A stretch of 64,000 nt of DNA from positions 9,803,501-9,867,500 of the forward strand of contig NC_090711.1 of assembly GCF_040954835.1 (NCBI RefSeq). Reading direction: 5' to 3'. Within the stretch, counting starts at the first letter, position 1. Every line of letters begins with the position of its first letter. The position numbers were made by a program, and so were the translations under genes. Source of the DNA: Lepisosteus oculatus (lineage: Eukaryota; Chordata; Actinopteri; Semionotiformes; Lepisosteidae). The notes under the pieces were generated by a model. It saw only the letters and a program-made list of their open reading frames with translations, did no database searches and was not told where the DNA came from. Shown here piece by piece: positions 1-11,329 of this stretch.

Positions 1-2980
1 TGAGTGCTGTTTCATGGTGGTGCTCTCTCTCCTTGCCCTGTTGCCTCTAACCTCCTCTCACTTTACAAGATAGAGGTGTTTCCTCCTCTGCCCCCCTCTC
101 AGCTCTGATCTTGACTACCTCTCCGTCCAATACTTCTCTCTGTCCCCCCACTGCTTTTCCAATACCTACCTCAGCCCTTGCTACTACAGACGGAGTGTCT
201 CCCAGTCTCTCTTCCTAAATTCGGACCATCATCCCTTACAGATCACCCCTCTCTCTCCTTTCTTTTCTTTCTCCTCATCCCTCAGATCTGTGCATCAGCC
301 CTTTACATCCCCCACCTCTCCTAGTCCTTCAGCTCGGAGCTTCTCCTGCCTGTCCAGTTCCCCCCCCCATCCCCCCGTCTGACGTCTCTTTGCCCTCCCC
401 ATGGCACTCAGATGGGCCCAGGTGCTGTTAATAACAAGGACACACATTACAGCCCCCAGCAGTGCCGCTCAATCAGGTTCTAATTAATCCCATCCCATCT
501 GCTGCACCCCCTCCCTCTGCCAGGCCCTCTGCCCTGTGCCTGGAACTGGATGAGGTGTTAATGGGACTGGGCTGATGGGGGAGCCCCAAGGGAACTGGGG
601 CTGTGTGTATGTAGGGGTTTATATACTGTATGTATCCGTGCATTATTTCCCAGTGTAATCTCCATGGATTCCCTCCCTCCTTTTTCTCGCTCGGAGTCCG
701 GTAATACGGCACCACGTTCTCAGCAAAATCAATGCCCCCCAAGCAGAGCACAAAACAGCTCCATTTCTCGGAGCTCCAGGTCTTCCTCAAGGAGAAGAGC
801 AGGAAGGGACGTGCAGCCCCTTCACTTGTCTTTTTTCTTTTCCTTCTTCGGGATAACTGCCAGATCTGCTTTTGAATTTTACCGTTTTAATTTTTCTTTC
901 CTCTGAAGGTGTTGGAGCAGCACGTTTGTTAAAAGGGGGGGGTGGGGAATCATCGAGAAACTCATTATGTTGAAATGTGCATTCTGTTTTCTCCCACTGA
1001 TATTTGAACACATACTGGAGAGGTAACTGTCAATTTGTTTTTTCTGTCATAATATGAAAAGACGTATGACACAAAAGACACACGCAGAAATACGAAAAGG
1101 CAGCTGCTGGAAGGAACGGTACAGCTCTCACTCTCGCCCGACTCTAAAGTACCCGATCGGAGTGAGAGGGGAGCTGAGACAACCCTGTTGATATCAAATG
1201 CACAGATGGGGACATCGTTGTGATGAGCCTACACTAAACGAGACATGTCCAACCACTGCAAACCCACCGAAAAACCGTGAGACAATCACTGTACCAGAAC
1301 ACATACCATAGTAACCATGGTAAAAGTGCTCAAATCAAATCAATACAATTGTATACAAAAAAACATGGAGGTCTCTAAAAAAGAGAAAAAAAATCTTCCC
1401 TTTAACTTGGAAATTTCAAACATTGCTAATATCTAACGCATTCTTAGTTTGGTTCTGTGACTACATGAAAAACTTTCTCGCTGTTCGACACAATTGGAGC
1501 TGTTGAGGCATTGGATTAGATTGGAGCCCCCTATCGCATAATGGGATCTTTGAATGTACCATAAATGGATCATTATTTAGCAGCTGTTCCAGTTTTCTGT
1601 AATAACTGCACTAAGACATACCTCCACAATTACACTTTATGTATTACATAAAATTTTATGCCCACTAAGTATCTTGCATTGTCTTCATGATGTGCTTTGT
1701 GACTAATTGAGTTTTGCTACTGTATATCCTACTGAATGTTCCATTTAATATTGCACAGCACATTTTTTTATTTATCCTGGAATTTATAATTCCTGATCTG
1801 TATAATCCAATTGCATTGCTAACATTTAAATTGACTTAGTCATCAACTGCATTAAGTAATAATGCATGTCTCAGAATTATAAACAATATTGCTCTAATCA
1901 AGAATTGCCATTTTAAAATCCTTTAGGGGGTAAAGAGCCACATTACTTTTTTCACTGGCTATGATGATATTAAGTTAATAAATTTTAAAAAATATTACTT
2001 AAGCTTTCAAGAGCTCATACCTGTGTAGGATTCTCATTTATGAAAAGAGAAAACATAATAAAAATGAAAGGTTTCTGCCTGGATGGATCTGTAAGCAGTA
2101 TAATGCAAGTATGATCACTGGATTTTCTCCTACAAAGAGATAAAGAGGCTATATTCTCAAAAAGGACATGATCTAGAAGGTTTGTCATTACCAACAAAGT
2201 CTTCCTTCTTTTTAATGTAATATGTTTTTAATGCAATATAATTGTTCATACTGTCATATAATCCTAACCAGAAAACAGATGAATGTCCTAAAGCACCTTG
2301 GACAGAAGCAAGATTTGCAGATAATACAGCAAGCTCTTTTTCAGTTCATAACACTGCATCAAGCATTTCAAGACCCATGACAGAGAGGTAAAACCTTCAC
2401 AAGAATCCAGAGAATTGTTACTTTAAAATGCAAATTGTAATAAAAATGCATTCTCCTTGTTTTAAAAAAGCAACAAAAAAATAGTTGGCTTTTTCTGTAA
2501 ATAACACACATTGCCAAGTAGACCGATACATTTTTCCTTGAAGATTCCTCAGTCATGAAGATGTACTTTTGATCTTATTTTGAAAACAGCATCCGGCTGC
2601 CTCCTGTACACACCACAGCAGAGGAGTCTAGAAATTAAAAGCTTAGCGCACTGCAGGCTGCAATCTCGGTTTTCTACAAAAGCAAAGTCCCCATCCTTTG
2701 CTCTCAGCAGGCAACTACAAAAAGTAGGCTAAGTAAAAGTCAGATATTGGAGAACGTGTTCATTTGAAGCATTTTTAGTCAAAGGCAGGGCCTCTATGTC
2801 ATCTCTACTGAACAGGAGGCCAATGCAATGATGCTAAGACAGGAGGGAAACACGGTACTTTTTCTGGGCAAAAATGGCAGTAGAGTTTTTATACAAGCAC
2901 AAATCGAAATACCACACACTTAGAGAAAAGAGCTTTGTATTTATCAGTCCTCAGGTGGTTGTTCGGTTCTTTTGTTCTCA
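1..2980. other. Non-coding stretch, nothing recognised
   Basis: The first 700 bases are pyrimidine-rich and GC-moderate; the rest is AT-rich. Frames are short and unlike known proteins. No exon, RNA gene or repeat family could be supported. Confidence 0.5.
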
Positions 2981-2986
2981 TCTCTA

Positions 2987-3110
2987 GGAGGTAATGGGTT
3001 CAAGACACCAATGCAGATGCTTCAGTTGTACCCTTGAGCAAGACACTCTACTCCAACTGCTCCCATCCTGCTGTGTGTTAACTGGTGCCAGTCTTGCTTT
3101 GGAGTTTATC
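2987..3110 (+). repeat. SINE-like remnant
   Basis: A B-box-like GGGTTCAAGAC is followed by 'ttgtacccttgagcaagaca' and 'ctccaactgctcc', wording typical of a common fish tRNA-derived repeat. It is degenerate and has no clear ends. A related fragment occurs at 48415-48530. Confidence 0.4.
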
Positions 3111-4310
3111 CTGATCTTCCCACCCAGAGAGGGTCTTACACTCTTGGTTCATTTGACGTTACAAAGGCAAAAAAAAAAAACTAGCGTGAGAAGCTGTTGC
3201 TCTAGTAATCCAGGGAACTTCCAGATTAGGAAGTCCATCCCATTAGAATTAGCATGCAGGAGTATAAAGAGACGTGTGGAGTTAGTGTGGACTACGGGTC
3301 TGCTTTATGGTAATCTATTCTAGACCTGGTCTTGGCTTTAAGAAAAGGCCTTGGATCAATATCCTATAAGTCACCAAATGACTTATTTTTTCTAACGTCT
3401 AAAGCACAATATCAGTCATAACCTTTCATTAACTCTCAGAAGTGTCTCATCTAAAGGCTTTTTTTGTGTTTGGAGGGTTCAGTGGAATACTGGAACAGAC
3501 TGAAAAGACTGAAATGGGCTCAGTCAGGTGGCTCGTCGGGATGTTGTTTCAATCGCGGTTGCAGTGGAGGTCTTGGTTACTGGTAGCTTGGGGCCACAGT
3601 TCTCCAGATGCTATTTTGCTCCCGTGTAATCATGTAACTCATGATAATTGAGTAATCCTGGCAATTGCATTGTCTTTGTTAACTAGCTCAGTGCACAGCT
3701 CGATCAGTCAGTCCATAACTGTCATTTGCCTGGGCTTCAGAGCCCTGACTGCAGGATCTACTGAAATAACTCAATATTTGGAAAAAACACTATTTTGGAA
3801 TGAGAGAAATTGTTGCACTCAAAGTGATGTCACTGGTAAAGCAGCATAGCCTCTCTGAACGCAGGAGTCTCGTTTTGCTACCACAGGTTTGATTCTCTTT
3901 GCTGCACCCAAATAAATATAAAAAATATTAAATATCTTTCCCTGCTTAGAGGCTGAGATTGACAACAGTAGAGAACAGAGAGTCATCAGCACAAACGTAT
4001 TACTTGAGGAGGCTGGCATTGTTATCCAGTGTATTTGTGTTATTGGGCCATTTGAGCATCTTAGACAGACTGGGATGAAGAGGTAATCGCTGTCTGTGCT
4101 ATTAGATTACATTTGAAGCAGTGATATTGTCCACACGGGCCAAGATATAGGTGGAAATATATTGCAGTATTGGAGATATATTTTGAAATGTGCACTAAGG
4201 TCTTCTAACAACTCTTGAATGGATCAGCATGCTGGATGTAGTCCAAGATTAGTCAACCTGGATTCCATGATTTTACAGGAGCTTGATCCTCCTAATAAGT
4301 AACAGATTAA

Positions 4311-4560
4311 TCTCAGTTCAGGGTCACTAGGAATCAGGAGCCTATCCTGGCAAGCAAGCAAGGGCAGGGTTCAGGTCCATCACAGGGCAGACACACACTC
4401 ACACCAAAGCCAATTAACACGCCAGGATGTCTGTGGACTGTGGGAGAAAATCAGAGCACCTGGAGGAAGCCCACATGAACACAGGGAGAACATACAAACT
4501 CCATGCAGACAGAACCCCAGCCCCACGCTACTCACTGTGCCATCATGATGCCTGATGCTA
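4311..4560 (+). repeat. Interspersed fish repeat ('GGAGCCTATCC' family), copy 1
   Basis: Contains ggagcctatcctggcaagca, then gtctgtggactgtgggagaa, then gaacatacaaactccatgca, the ordered blocks of a very common ray-finned-fish repeat. Repbase family name not certain. Confidence 0.7.
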
Positions 4561-4808
4561 CACAACACTTTGATAATTTAGGATCAGCAGCACTTAGGCT
4601 AATGGCCTGGAATCCAGGTGCCAAAGCTGACCAGAGTAGAGAGAAAGAAAGTTTATCATATTTTTGTTGAAGTAATGCTGTTTCATTACTTTGAACATTT
4701 ATGGTTAAACAGGCAAATAAACAGCACTTGATTGCCGAAAGAAAGCTTTCATGAGGAATTCGTCAACATTTTAAAGTTCTGTGGGTAAAGCACCGATAGT
4801 TATAAGAC

Positions 4809-4826
4809 ACCGCCATCTAGTGGTCA
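4809..4826 (-). promoter_or_regulatory. CTCF-like motif
   Basis: Minus strand reads TGACCACTAGATGGCGGT, matching CCASYAGRTGGC. Motif only. Confidence 0.45.
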
Positions 4827-5174
4827 TTAGTAATATGTCAACCAGCTTTTCTATGCTTACATAAATGGATATAATTGTATATTAAAATCTGGTAGAAGCA
4901 CAATAAGACAAAATGAAAAACCAAAGGCATTTGTTAAACCAGCGGGCGTCAAAGGTCAGGTTAGACGACCACAACTTAATTACAAAATGTGAATTATAGT
5001 ATGAAACAGTGTCCTGAAGGATGTTCTGTCTCCGTTTTGGCTCAGGATGATAGTTTCTACTCCACCAGCTGTGTATGTTACACACATACCACATTTAAGC
5101 AAACAGAGCACCCTGTAGCCAGATATCCAAGCTCAGGGAGTGTTGTACCTGCACTGCTGCTAGAAAATGGTGTT

Positions 5175-5292
5175 AGTGCTCCAGTAAACGGCACCTTGGC
5201 TAGGGTGAAGCTCTGTCTTGAACCCTGTGCCTGCTGGCATGCCCCAACCCTCCAGCTATAAAGCAGTTGCTGAAAATGGATGGATGGACCTT
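5175..5292 (-). repeat. Interspersed fish repeat, copy 2 (reverse)
   Basis: Reverse complement gives ccatccatccattttcagca at the start, then a 'gctggagggttggggcatgc' core. Degenerate and partial. Confidence 0.5.
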
Positions 5293-8200
5293 TACAGTTG
5301 ATGAGGCCAGAATACATCAAACACACCAGAACAGCTAACTTCATTTTCTGTCATGATGGGAAATTTGAGGTGCATCCAGGCGTAGCAGTGGGGGATACCA
5401 AGCATCCAAGTTTTGTAGACCAGTTTAACCAATGGCAAAAGACATGCTTATTCTTGGGTCTTTAAGGCAACAAAAGGCCCAGTTAAGGAACAAAAAGCTT
5501 AACTGGAATGAAAACCACCAAGTCTCCAAGGCCAAGCCTTCGTATTCTATAACTATAAATCGGACTCAAGGAAATAAATTAAAGTCCTGTGAGTCATGAA
5601 GGAAAAAGACTTGTAAAATTAAAAGTAATCCTTTTCAGAACGCGGTCACTGGGAGTCCAATGCACAGTGGTTGCCAAAGACAGATTTTAGCACAGCCAGA
5701 CTCAGCGGGATTTTGGAGATCCAGGAAAAGAGATCTTATGGCACTTCTGGAACCATGGCAACAGAGCTAAACTGTAACAATACCAGGCAGCCTCACAGAG
5801 ACAATTAACAAGATCACACCTGCCTGAGCATGTTGCTGAGAAAGCCTGAAATAGGATATACAGTAGTCCAGCTCTTTGTAACACTGTAGGTATCATCTCC
5901 CACCTCAAGTGAGTTAGTATGGAGCCTCAAAACTGCCTTATAGAAGCACAAGTTGATTGACTATACGAGACTCCCAAGTCTGGGCACTGGGATTTTAGAA
6001 TATTTTCAGATACTAAACCTTTGTTGGCTAACACAGCTGCTCATTCTAAGATGCTAAACACCTTAGTGACTCATCTGTGAATACAATCGTGATGTGGAAG
6101 GGGGACAGAGAGATTTTACCAGTGGAAAAATACTTCCCCTACAGGCCTGCCCGAAGCCAGCTCAAACCACACAGCTTGAGCTGGAGAGCTGGGGATTATT
6201 CAATGGCTATTTTTTATCCCAAATCATTTTTATAGTCACACAAATAGCAAAAACCCAACATGTTGATGGATCCTAAAGGATGGGTGTCAAAGCGTGGGGC
6301 ACAGCTACCTGTATGTTTCCCTCCCACACAACCAAAACCACCTGTGACCATCGTGTGACTTCATTTTACCAAGGACTTCTAGAATCAAACATCCTTTCAA
6401 TGTTAAGTGCATTACAGATGACCTTTATTTGGTTTTCACAATAACCTCCAGGGCACTCTCACACAGTAACGAAAATGTGCCACTGTCAAAAAGCTTTTAA
6501 GAATCTCAGCACCAGTTGCAGCCCAGGCTGCAGTTTCCATAAAAATTTGGGAACAAAATGCTGCAAGATGAAAGCATTTGCAGGGCTCACGACAGGTGCA
6601 TATAAAACAGCAAAGTAGTCCAAAGTGTTAGGTTCAACATAGGGGTTAACCAAGAAACTCGGTATACAGCATCAAGTTTCTCTTCAGGCTCATATGTACT
6701 GTAGTTGTCAAATGTTTTTATGTACATCCAGGAGAGTTTACTTCTGGGGTTCTGGGTTCTCAATCAAAATTAGAGATGCTTGTTGATTGTGCACAAACCA
6801 AAAACATCCCAATGCATAAGGTATACAATTACTAAGAAAGAAAGGTTGTGATTCATTCAAGGAGTTTAAGCAAATAGAAACTCTTTACATAGAACTATGG
6901 AATTGACAGTGGTATTGCATTTTCTCTCCAGTTGTGTGACTCATTTTTTTGTCTACAGTCCCTGTAATGCACAGGAAGAACAAGGACCTCAATACACCTC
7001 CAATATATCCACCTGATCCATCTTATCACAAGCACCCCCAGAGTCTCCAGGAGACAATAGCAGCGACTGAGGAAGAGGCATATCTCTCCCTAACCTCATT
7101 ACAAACTTCCAGGTACCTCCCCCTCCTAGGCATCACGTTAGCCAGGAAGAGACCCTATTCTCATTGACTGACTCCTCCACACATTGTATGGAAAATCCCT
7201 CCCTTTCCTGCTTAGAAACCAACAGCTACAAGCTAAAATACTGATGACTGCCATTTAACACTAGCACTGTTAATTCAAAGTGCCTAGCTGACTTATCTTC
7301 ATGCTAACCTGCTCAATATCAGTCACTCAGCTTTTAAAACACAGCTGTAACTGGATAAGAAGGGCCCACAAGGACCCTTCAGTGAGGAGAGAGGAAATCA
7401 GCTCATACTCAGGGCACACAGCTTTTAAATGAGCCCTCAGAATACTGTTACAATTGGCTTGTCAAATATAAGCACTGTTAAGCTAAACCGCTTACTGTAG
7501 TTTAAACAGTAAGACTTTTAAGCTGGCATACAGGGTAGCTTGATTTCTCTCCCCCAAGATTTTAATAAAATCAACAACACTGCTCTTTGAAAATGTTAGC
7601 AAAGGAAAGCACCCAATATCCACAGCATTCACAGAAAAGACGTACTGGATGACTGCAAGACCCAAGACTGGAAAGGCACTTCCATCTCCCCACCAGGGTG
7701 AGTCTCACACTTACGCCGGGGCAGGAGGGTGGTGTGTTAAAACTGCTTAATTTACTTCCATTTCAGGTGGTCCCATGTCCACAAGACCTTGTAGTCAACT
7801 ATAAAAGCCTAGAAAATGGCCATTTGATAAAAATGAAATATTGTCCCTTTGCTTTTAAATCGCCATTGTCCTCCCAAAACAAATCCAACACTGAACAAAA
7901 CAGAGTATTAAAAGTAGATGAGGTGGGAGAACCAGATGTCCCACATTGTAATAGCTCATTGTGGGGGGAAAAAAAGTGCTGAAAAGCTCAAAATACAGAG
8001 TTTTCACATTGACCATAAACCTATTTGCTTATTAGATTTGTTAGAGCTGCATGAAACAATTATTAAATTTGGTTGACCAGAAAGTTCTATATATCAATTC
8101 AAAAGACTCCGTAGGTTGATTTCAGATGTGTATTGGTAGCATGTTCCATTAACGCAATCGAAAAGGAAAACTTTGAACTGACCATCGTTTCGGATTTAAT

Positions 8201-8300
8201 GAGGAAAAAATCTGGAAAAGACTGCAGAACTCCCTCCCCTTGTGAAGTGAGTCTGTTACTTTCATTTCTTCCCTTCAGGTTCTGATTCACAAGACACACG
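5293..8300. other. Non-coding stretch downstream of sys1
   Basis: AT-rich with short frames. One splice-bordered open stretch at 6959-7110 is noted separately as a weak exon candidate. Otherwise nothing recognised. Confidence 0.45.
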
Positions 8301-8312
8301 CTGAAGCAGCCG

Positions 8313-8318
8313 TTTAAT
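8313..8318 (-). terminator. Candidate sys1 poly(A) signal (ATTAAA)
   Basis: TTTAAT on the plus strand reads ATTAAA on the minus strand about 225 bases after the sys1 stop. It is the common variant hexamer; other variants lie further downstream, so usage is uncertain. Confidence 0.3.
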
Positions 8319-8542
8319 GTTATTCTCCTCAGTCAGGGTTTCCGAACACCAAATTATCTAACAATTGCTTTGTGCAGCTCTGCTTGTAATGTTCATCGTA
8401 TCTGTGCCAACTGGCCAAGTGATAGGTCCCACCACACTTACAAATTGTATGCCAGTTACATGGTGGCTGGAGGACACCTCCAGGCTTTGAGTTCATAGTC
8501 TCTGAAGGGTACAAAGCAGCCCCTGCAGACATCCCCGCTGCC

Positions 8543-9952
8543 TCAGAGGCTGGACTTGGGCCCACTGTTGACTGGGATGGCTCGCAGCTCAGTCCGCATA
8601 CACAGGTACTCCCCAATCACTGCCATCAAAGCCATACATGCTATGTTCACCAGCCACCAGGAGAGGGCAGCAGGGAGGTGGGAGTTGTAGATCCAGCAGC
8701 CAATCAGGTGGAAGAAGTGGACCGTGACGGTGAAGTCCAGACACTGCTTCCCGCGGCGGATGAAGAACCACAGGCCCAGCGCACTGCCAGATCACACAGA
8801 ACAGAACACATGTCAAGGCCTGAGCAAAACTGACATAACATTTCTAAAATATTCAGCACCTCATAAAATCCTGCAGCCAGAAAATCGGAAATGGACCGTT
8901 ATTCAAATCAGAGTACACCTCTATCCCGTGAGACCACAGAAAAAGCGACAATGAACTGCAGATTCCCTTACCATGTGAGCGAGTTCAGGATAAATGCCAT
9001 CATCGAGAGTCGTCCTTGAGGTGTAGAAAACCCAAGCACCTGTGAAAACAGCAGAACTGCACCATCATGACAGCCCTGCACAGGCAGTACATCACTCACG
9101 ATTTTCAGTGGCTTCTACTACAGATTTCAGTCACCTTGTATTGGTAGGTTAGTTCTTTAAAGGGGCATTCATTGTATTATTATCCTTTTACTGTTAGAAT
9201 ATTATACAAGATCATCTCTTTCCTACATAACCCCTGTTATTCAACTGGAGATTATATTACTGACTAGAAGGATGACTCTCAGTGATTTTTCAGTCTAGTG
9301 CAAAACGTGCTGCACTTTTTAAAAGTCTAAAATGAGCACAAATTACTCTTACATGTAATCTAAACTAAAGAAAAATCAGAAAAAGGAGCAAGTTTTTCCA
9401 AGGCAGTAAATAAACGAGTGAAGGTAGTCTTCCAGGTGCTAGTTGCCTTACCCACTCCAATAGAGATCTACCACCAAGTACTGGGTTTAGAAGCTGAAAT
9501 GAATGGGAAGTCTGACATTTTTACTTAATCCAGAAACTGGGGAAGGTTACGAGATGGTTGCCACGTTATTAGTTATGCAGTCAAGGGGCCACTGTCTTAA
9601 TTAAAAATCTCTTTCTTTTGATCAGATCCCCACAGAGGAAAACCTCCCCGTGTGCAAGAACAACTCTCTTTCCCTACCACACAAATCAGATTCGACATTT
9701 CTTTTTACTGGATTCTAATCCATTCAAAAGCTCTGCAGTTGTTTCCCCGATTTTGAACATGCAGCCCCGAGTGCAGGCCTGTCAGCACACCTCGTAGCTG
9801 AAGATCTGATCCAGGGATCGGCGGTTCTGCACCAGGCCGTCCACGCCGGCCAGCCACAAGCCCAGGAAGCTGTAGTAGACGCACTGCATCAGTACGATCT
9901 GAGACACGATGAGGACGGGGTCCCAGATGTAGCTGCGGAAGTGACTTGCCAT
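8543..9952 (-). CDS. sys1: Sys1 Golgi trafficking protein, three coding exons
   Basis: Coding exons on the minus strand are 9952-9791, 9039-8972 and 8783-8543, all with GT-AG borders (donor after ...SYE, acceptor before VLGFSTPQG). Joined they give 156 aa, the length of human SYS1. The protein starts MASHFRSYIWDPVLIVSQ and contains LAGVDGLVQ, RRSLDQIFSYEV, FIRRGKQCLDFTVTVHFFH, ALSWWLVNIACMALMAVIGEY and ends near RAIPVNSGPKSS. These match SYS1 almost residue for residue from memory of the family. About four membrane-spanning stretches are visible. In other vertebrates SYS1 is a trans-Golgi membrane protein that recruits the ARF-like GTPase ARFRP1 and thereby golgins. The start lies 8 bases after a splice acceptor (AG at 9961-9960), so the 5'UTR is probably split. 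The intact frame and conserved splice sites leave little doubt about identity. Confidence 0.96.
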
Positions 9953-10291
9953 GGCCGCGCTGAAGACAGGGCGCCCCCCCGTGACGAAGATAGGGGACCC
10001 CCTTCCCTCCGACTGTCCAACACCCCAGCACTTGGGTAAGGCCCCTGCGGTTCACACACAAGCAGGCTGTCAGCAAGGGCTAATCAGCGTTCCTTCTGTG
10101 AAAAGCTGAATTTCTGGGGAATACAGATGAATAGAGAAACACTGTACACAGGTGAGAGGTACAATAACCAGATCAAAACTCTCTTTATAGTTCAGAGAAT
10201 GAAGAGCTTGCTCACTGCCATGCTGGACAATTCATCATTGAGGAGTAAGTTCAGGACTTGTCAGGACAGTTAAATGCATCTGGGCGCTCCA

Positions 10292-10336
10292 CTCGGGTAA
10301 TGGGGATTCCCCTCCACCTCCACCAATGTCTAAAAG
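10292..10336 (-). repeat. Short remnant of the same SINE family
   Basis: The stretch gggtaatggggattcccctc followed by cacctccaccaatgt closely matches 27567-27596 in the slc35c2 intron copy. Only about 45 bases align by eye. Confidence 0.4.
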
Positions 10337-11023
10337 ACTCCGTTAATTATGAAATAACACCAGCCGCTTTTTTCCCCCACATCACAGCTATTTCACGGTT
10401 TGCCTCAGCAAACTCTCCAACACAGTTTGCTGATGACACTGATGACTAATCCGGAGCCCGATTAGCCTAACGTGTCCTGCAATTTGCTGATACAGACGCA
10501 TATGACTGCGCATTTATTAGAGCCAGTTATGACATTACATATCCCAACAAGATTATCTGCAAAAGGACAGAGATGCAGGGTACATAAATCCCAACTATAG
10601 TATTACAGGGTATTATAGAGTATAGGATAATTATAGTAAATAATGACAAAATACCACATACACAAAGTATAAAACTGAAACGTTTTGCTGGAGTCGGGGG
10701 TCTAGTGAGGACACTACCTGCTAAAGGTTTGCAGATGGTTTAAAAATGAAAACCGAAAACTCGTAACTATAATACTGAATTAACACAACACAAATCACTC
10801 GAGTGGGTACGTGGAATAATCACTCTGACTTGTTGGACACTACCCACCGTTGATTCCCCCGGATTCTATAAACGTGACTCCCCGAAACAATACATTTGTA
10901 ACAGACTTCTAATCATTCCCCTAATGTCCCTGAAAGTTGCAACTAAAACGTCTGTAACAGACCAGCCAGTTCAAGCCGTTCGGAAAGAGAAAACGGTACA
11001 ATCCCTAGGCCTTGCTTGCTTAC

Positions 11024-11200
11024 CTACAGGAAACGTCAGTATAAATGCAGCGTTTTGTAATCTTCTGAATAAATCCAGAATTACCAGTCCCGGAACCGAA
11101 TTCCCGTTTCAAACATATTATTCCTTATGAACTTATCAACACAGACAAATTTTAAGTAACGTTGATCCAAAACAGTCGAAACCTAAATAACTGCAAATCG
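11024..11200 (-). other. sys1: Likely non-coding first exon of sys1
   Basis: A strong donor, CCTGTAG|gtaagcaag on the minus strand, places an exon end at 11024. It lies just downstream of a CCAAT/CRE promoter and upstream of the coding exon, whose 5' side has an acceptor (gtcttcag) at 9964-9960. The upstream limit is a guess from promoter position. No transcript evidence is available. Confidence 0.45.
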
Positions 11201-11204
11201 GGAT

Positions 11205-11320
11205 GAGGTGACGTCACACTACGTCATTCGCCAGGGATGTGATTGGACCCAGACAGAGAATGTGTGCGATGTGATTGGCTAACCCATGAATTCATTCCAG
11301 TAAGAAACCGGAAATTACGT
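11205..11320 (-). promoter_or_regulatory. Probable sys1 promoter with CRE, CCAAT and ETS-like sites
   Basis: A perfect palindromic CRE (TGACGTCA) is at 11209-11216, with a second half site ACGTCA at 11221-11226. ATTGG at 11242-11246 and 11274-11278 reads as two CCAAT boxes on the minus strand. An ETS-like ACCGGAAAT is at about 11307-11315. There is no TATA box, as expected for a housekeeping gene. The CRE and CCAAT spacing fits transcription leftwards into sys1. Confidence 0.6.
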
Positions 11321-11329
11321 GTCATTGTT

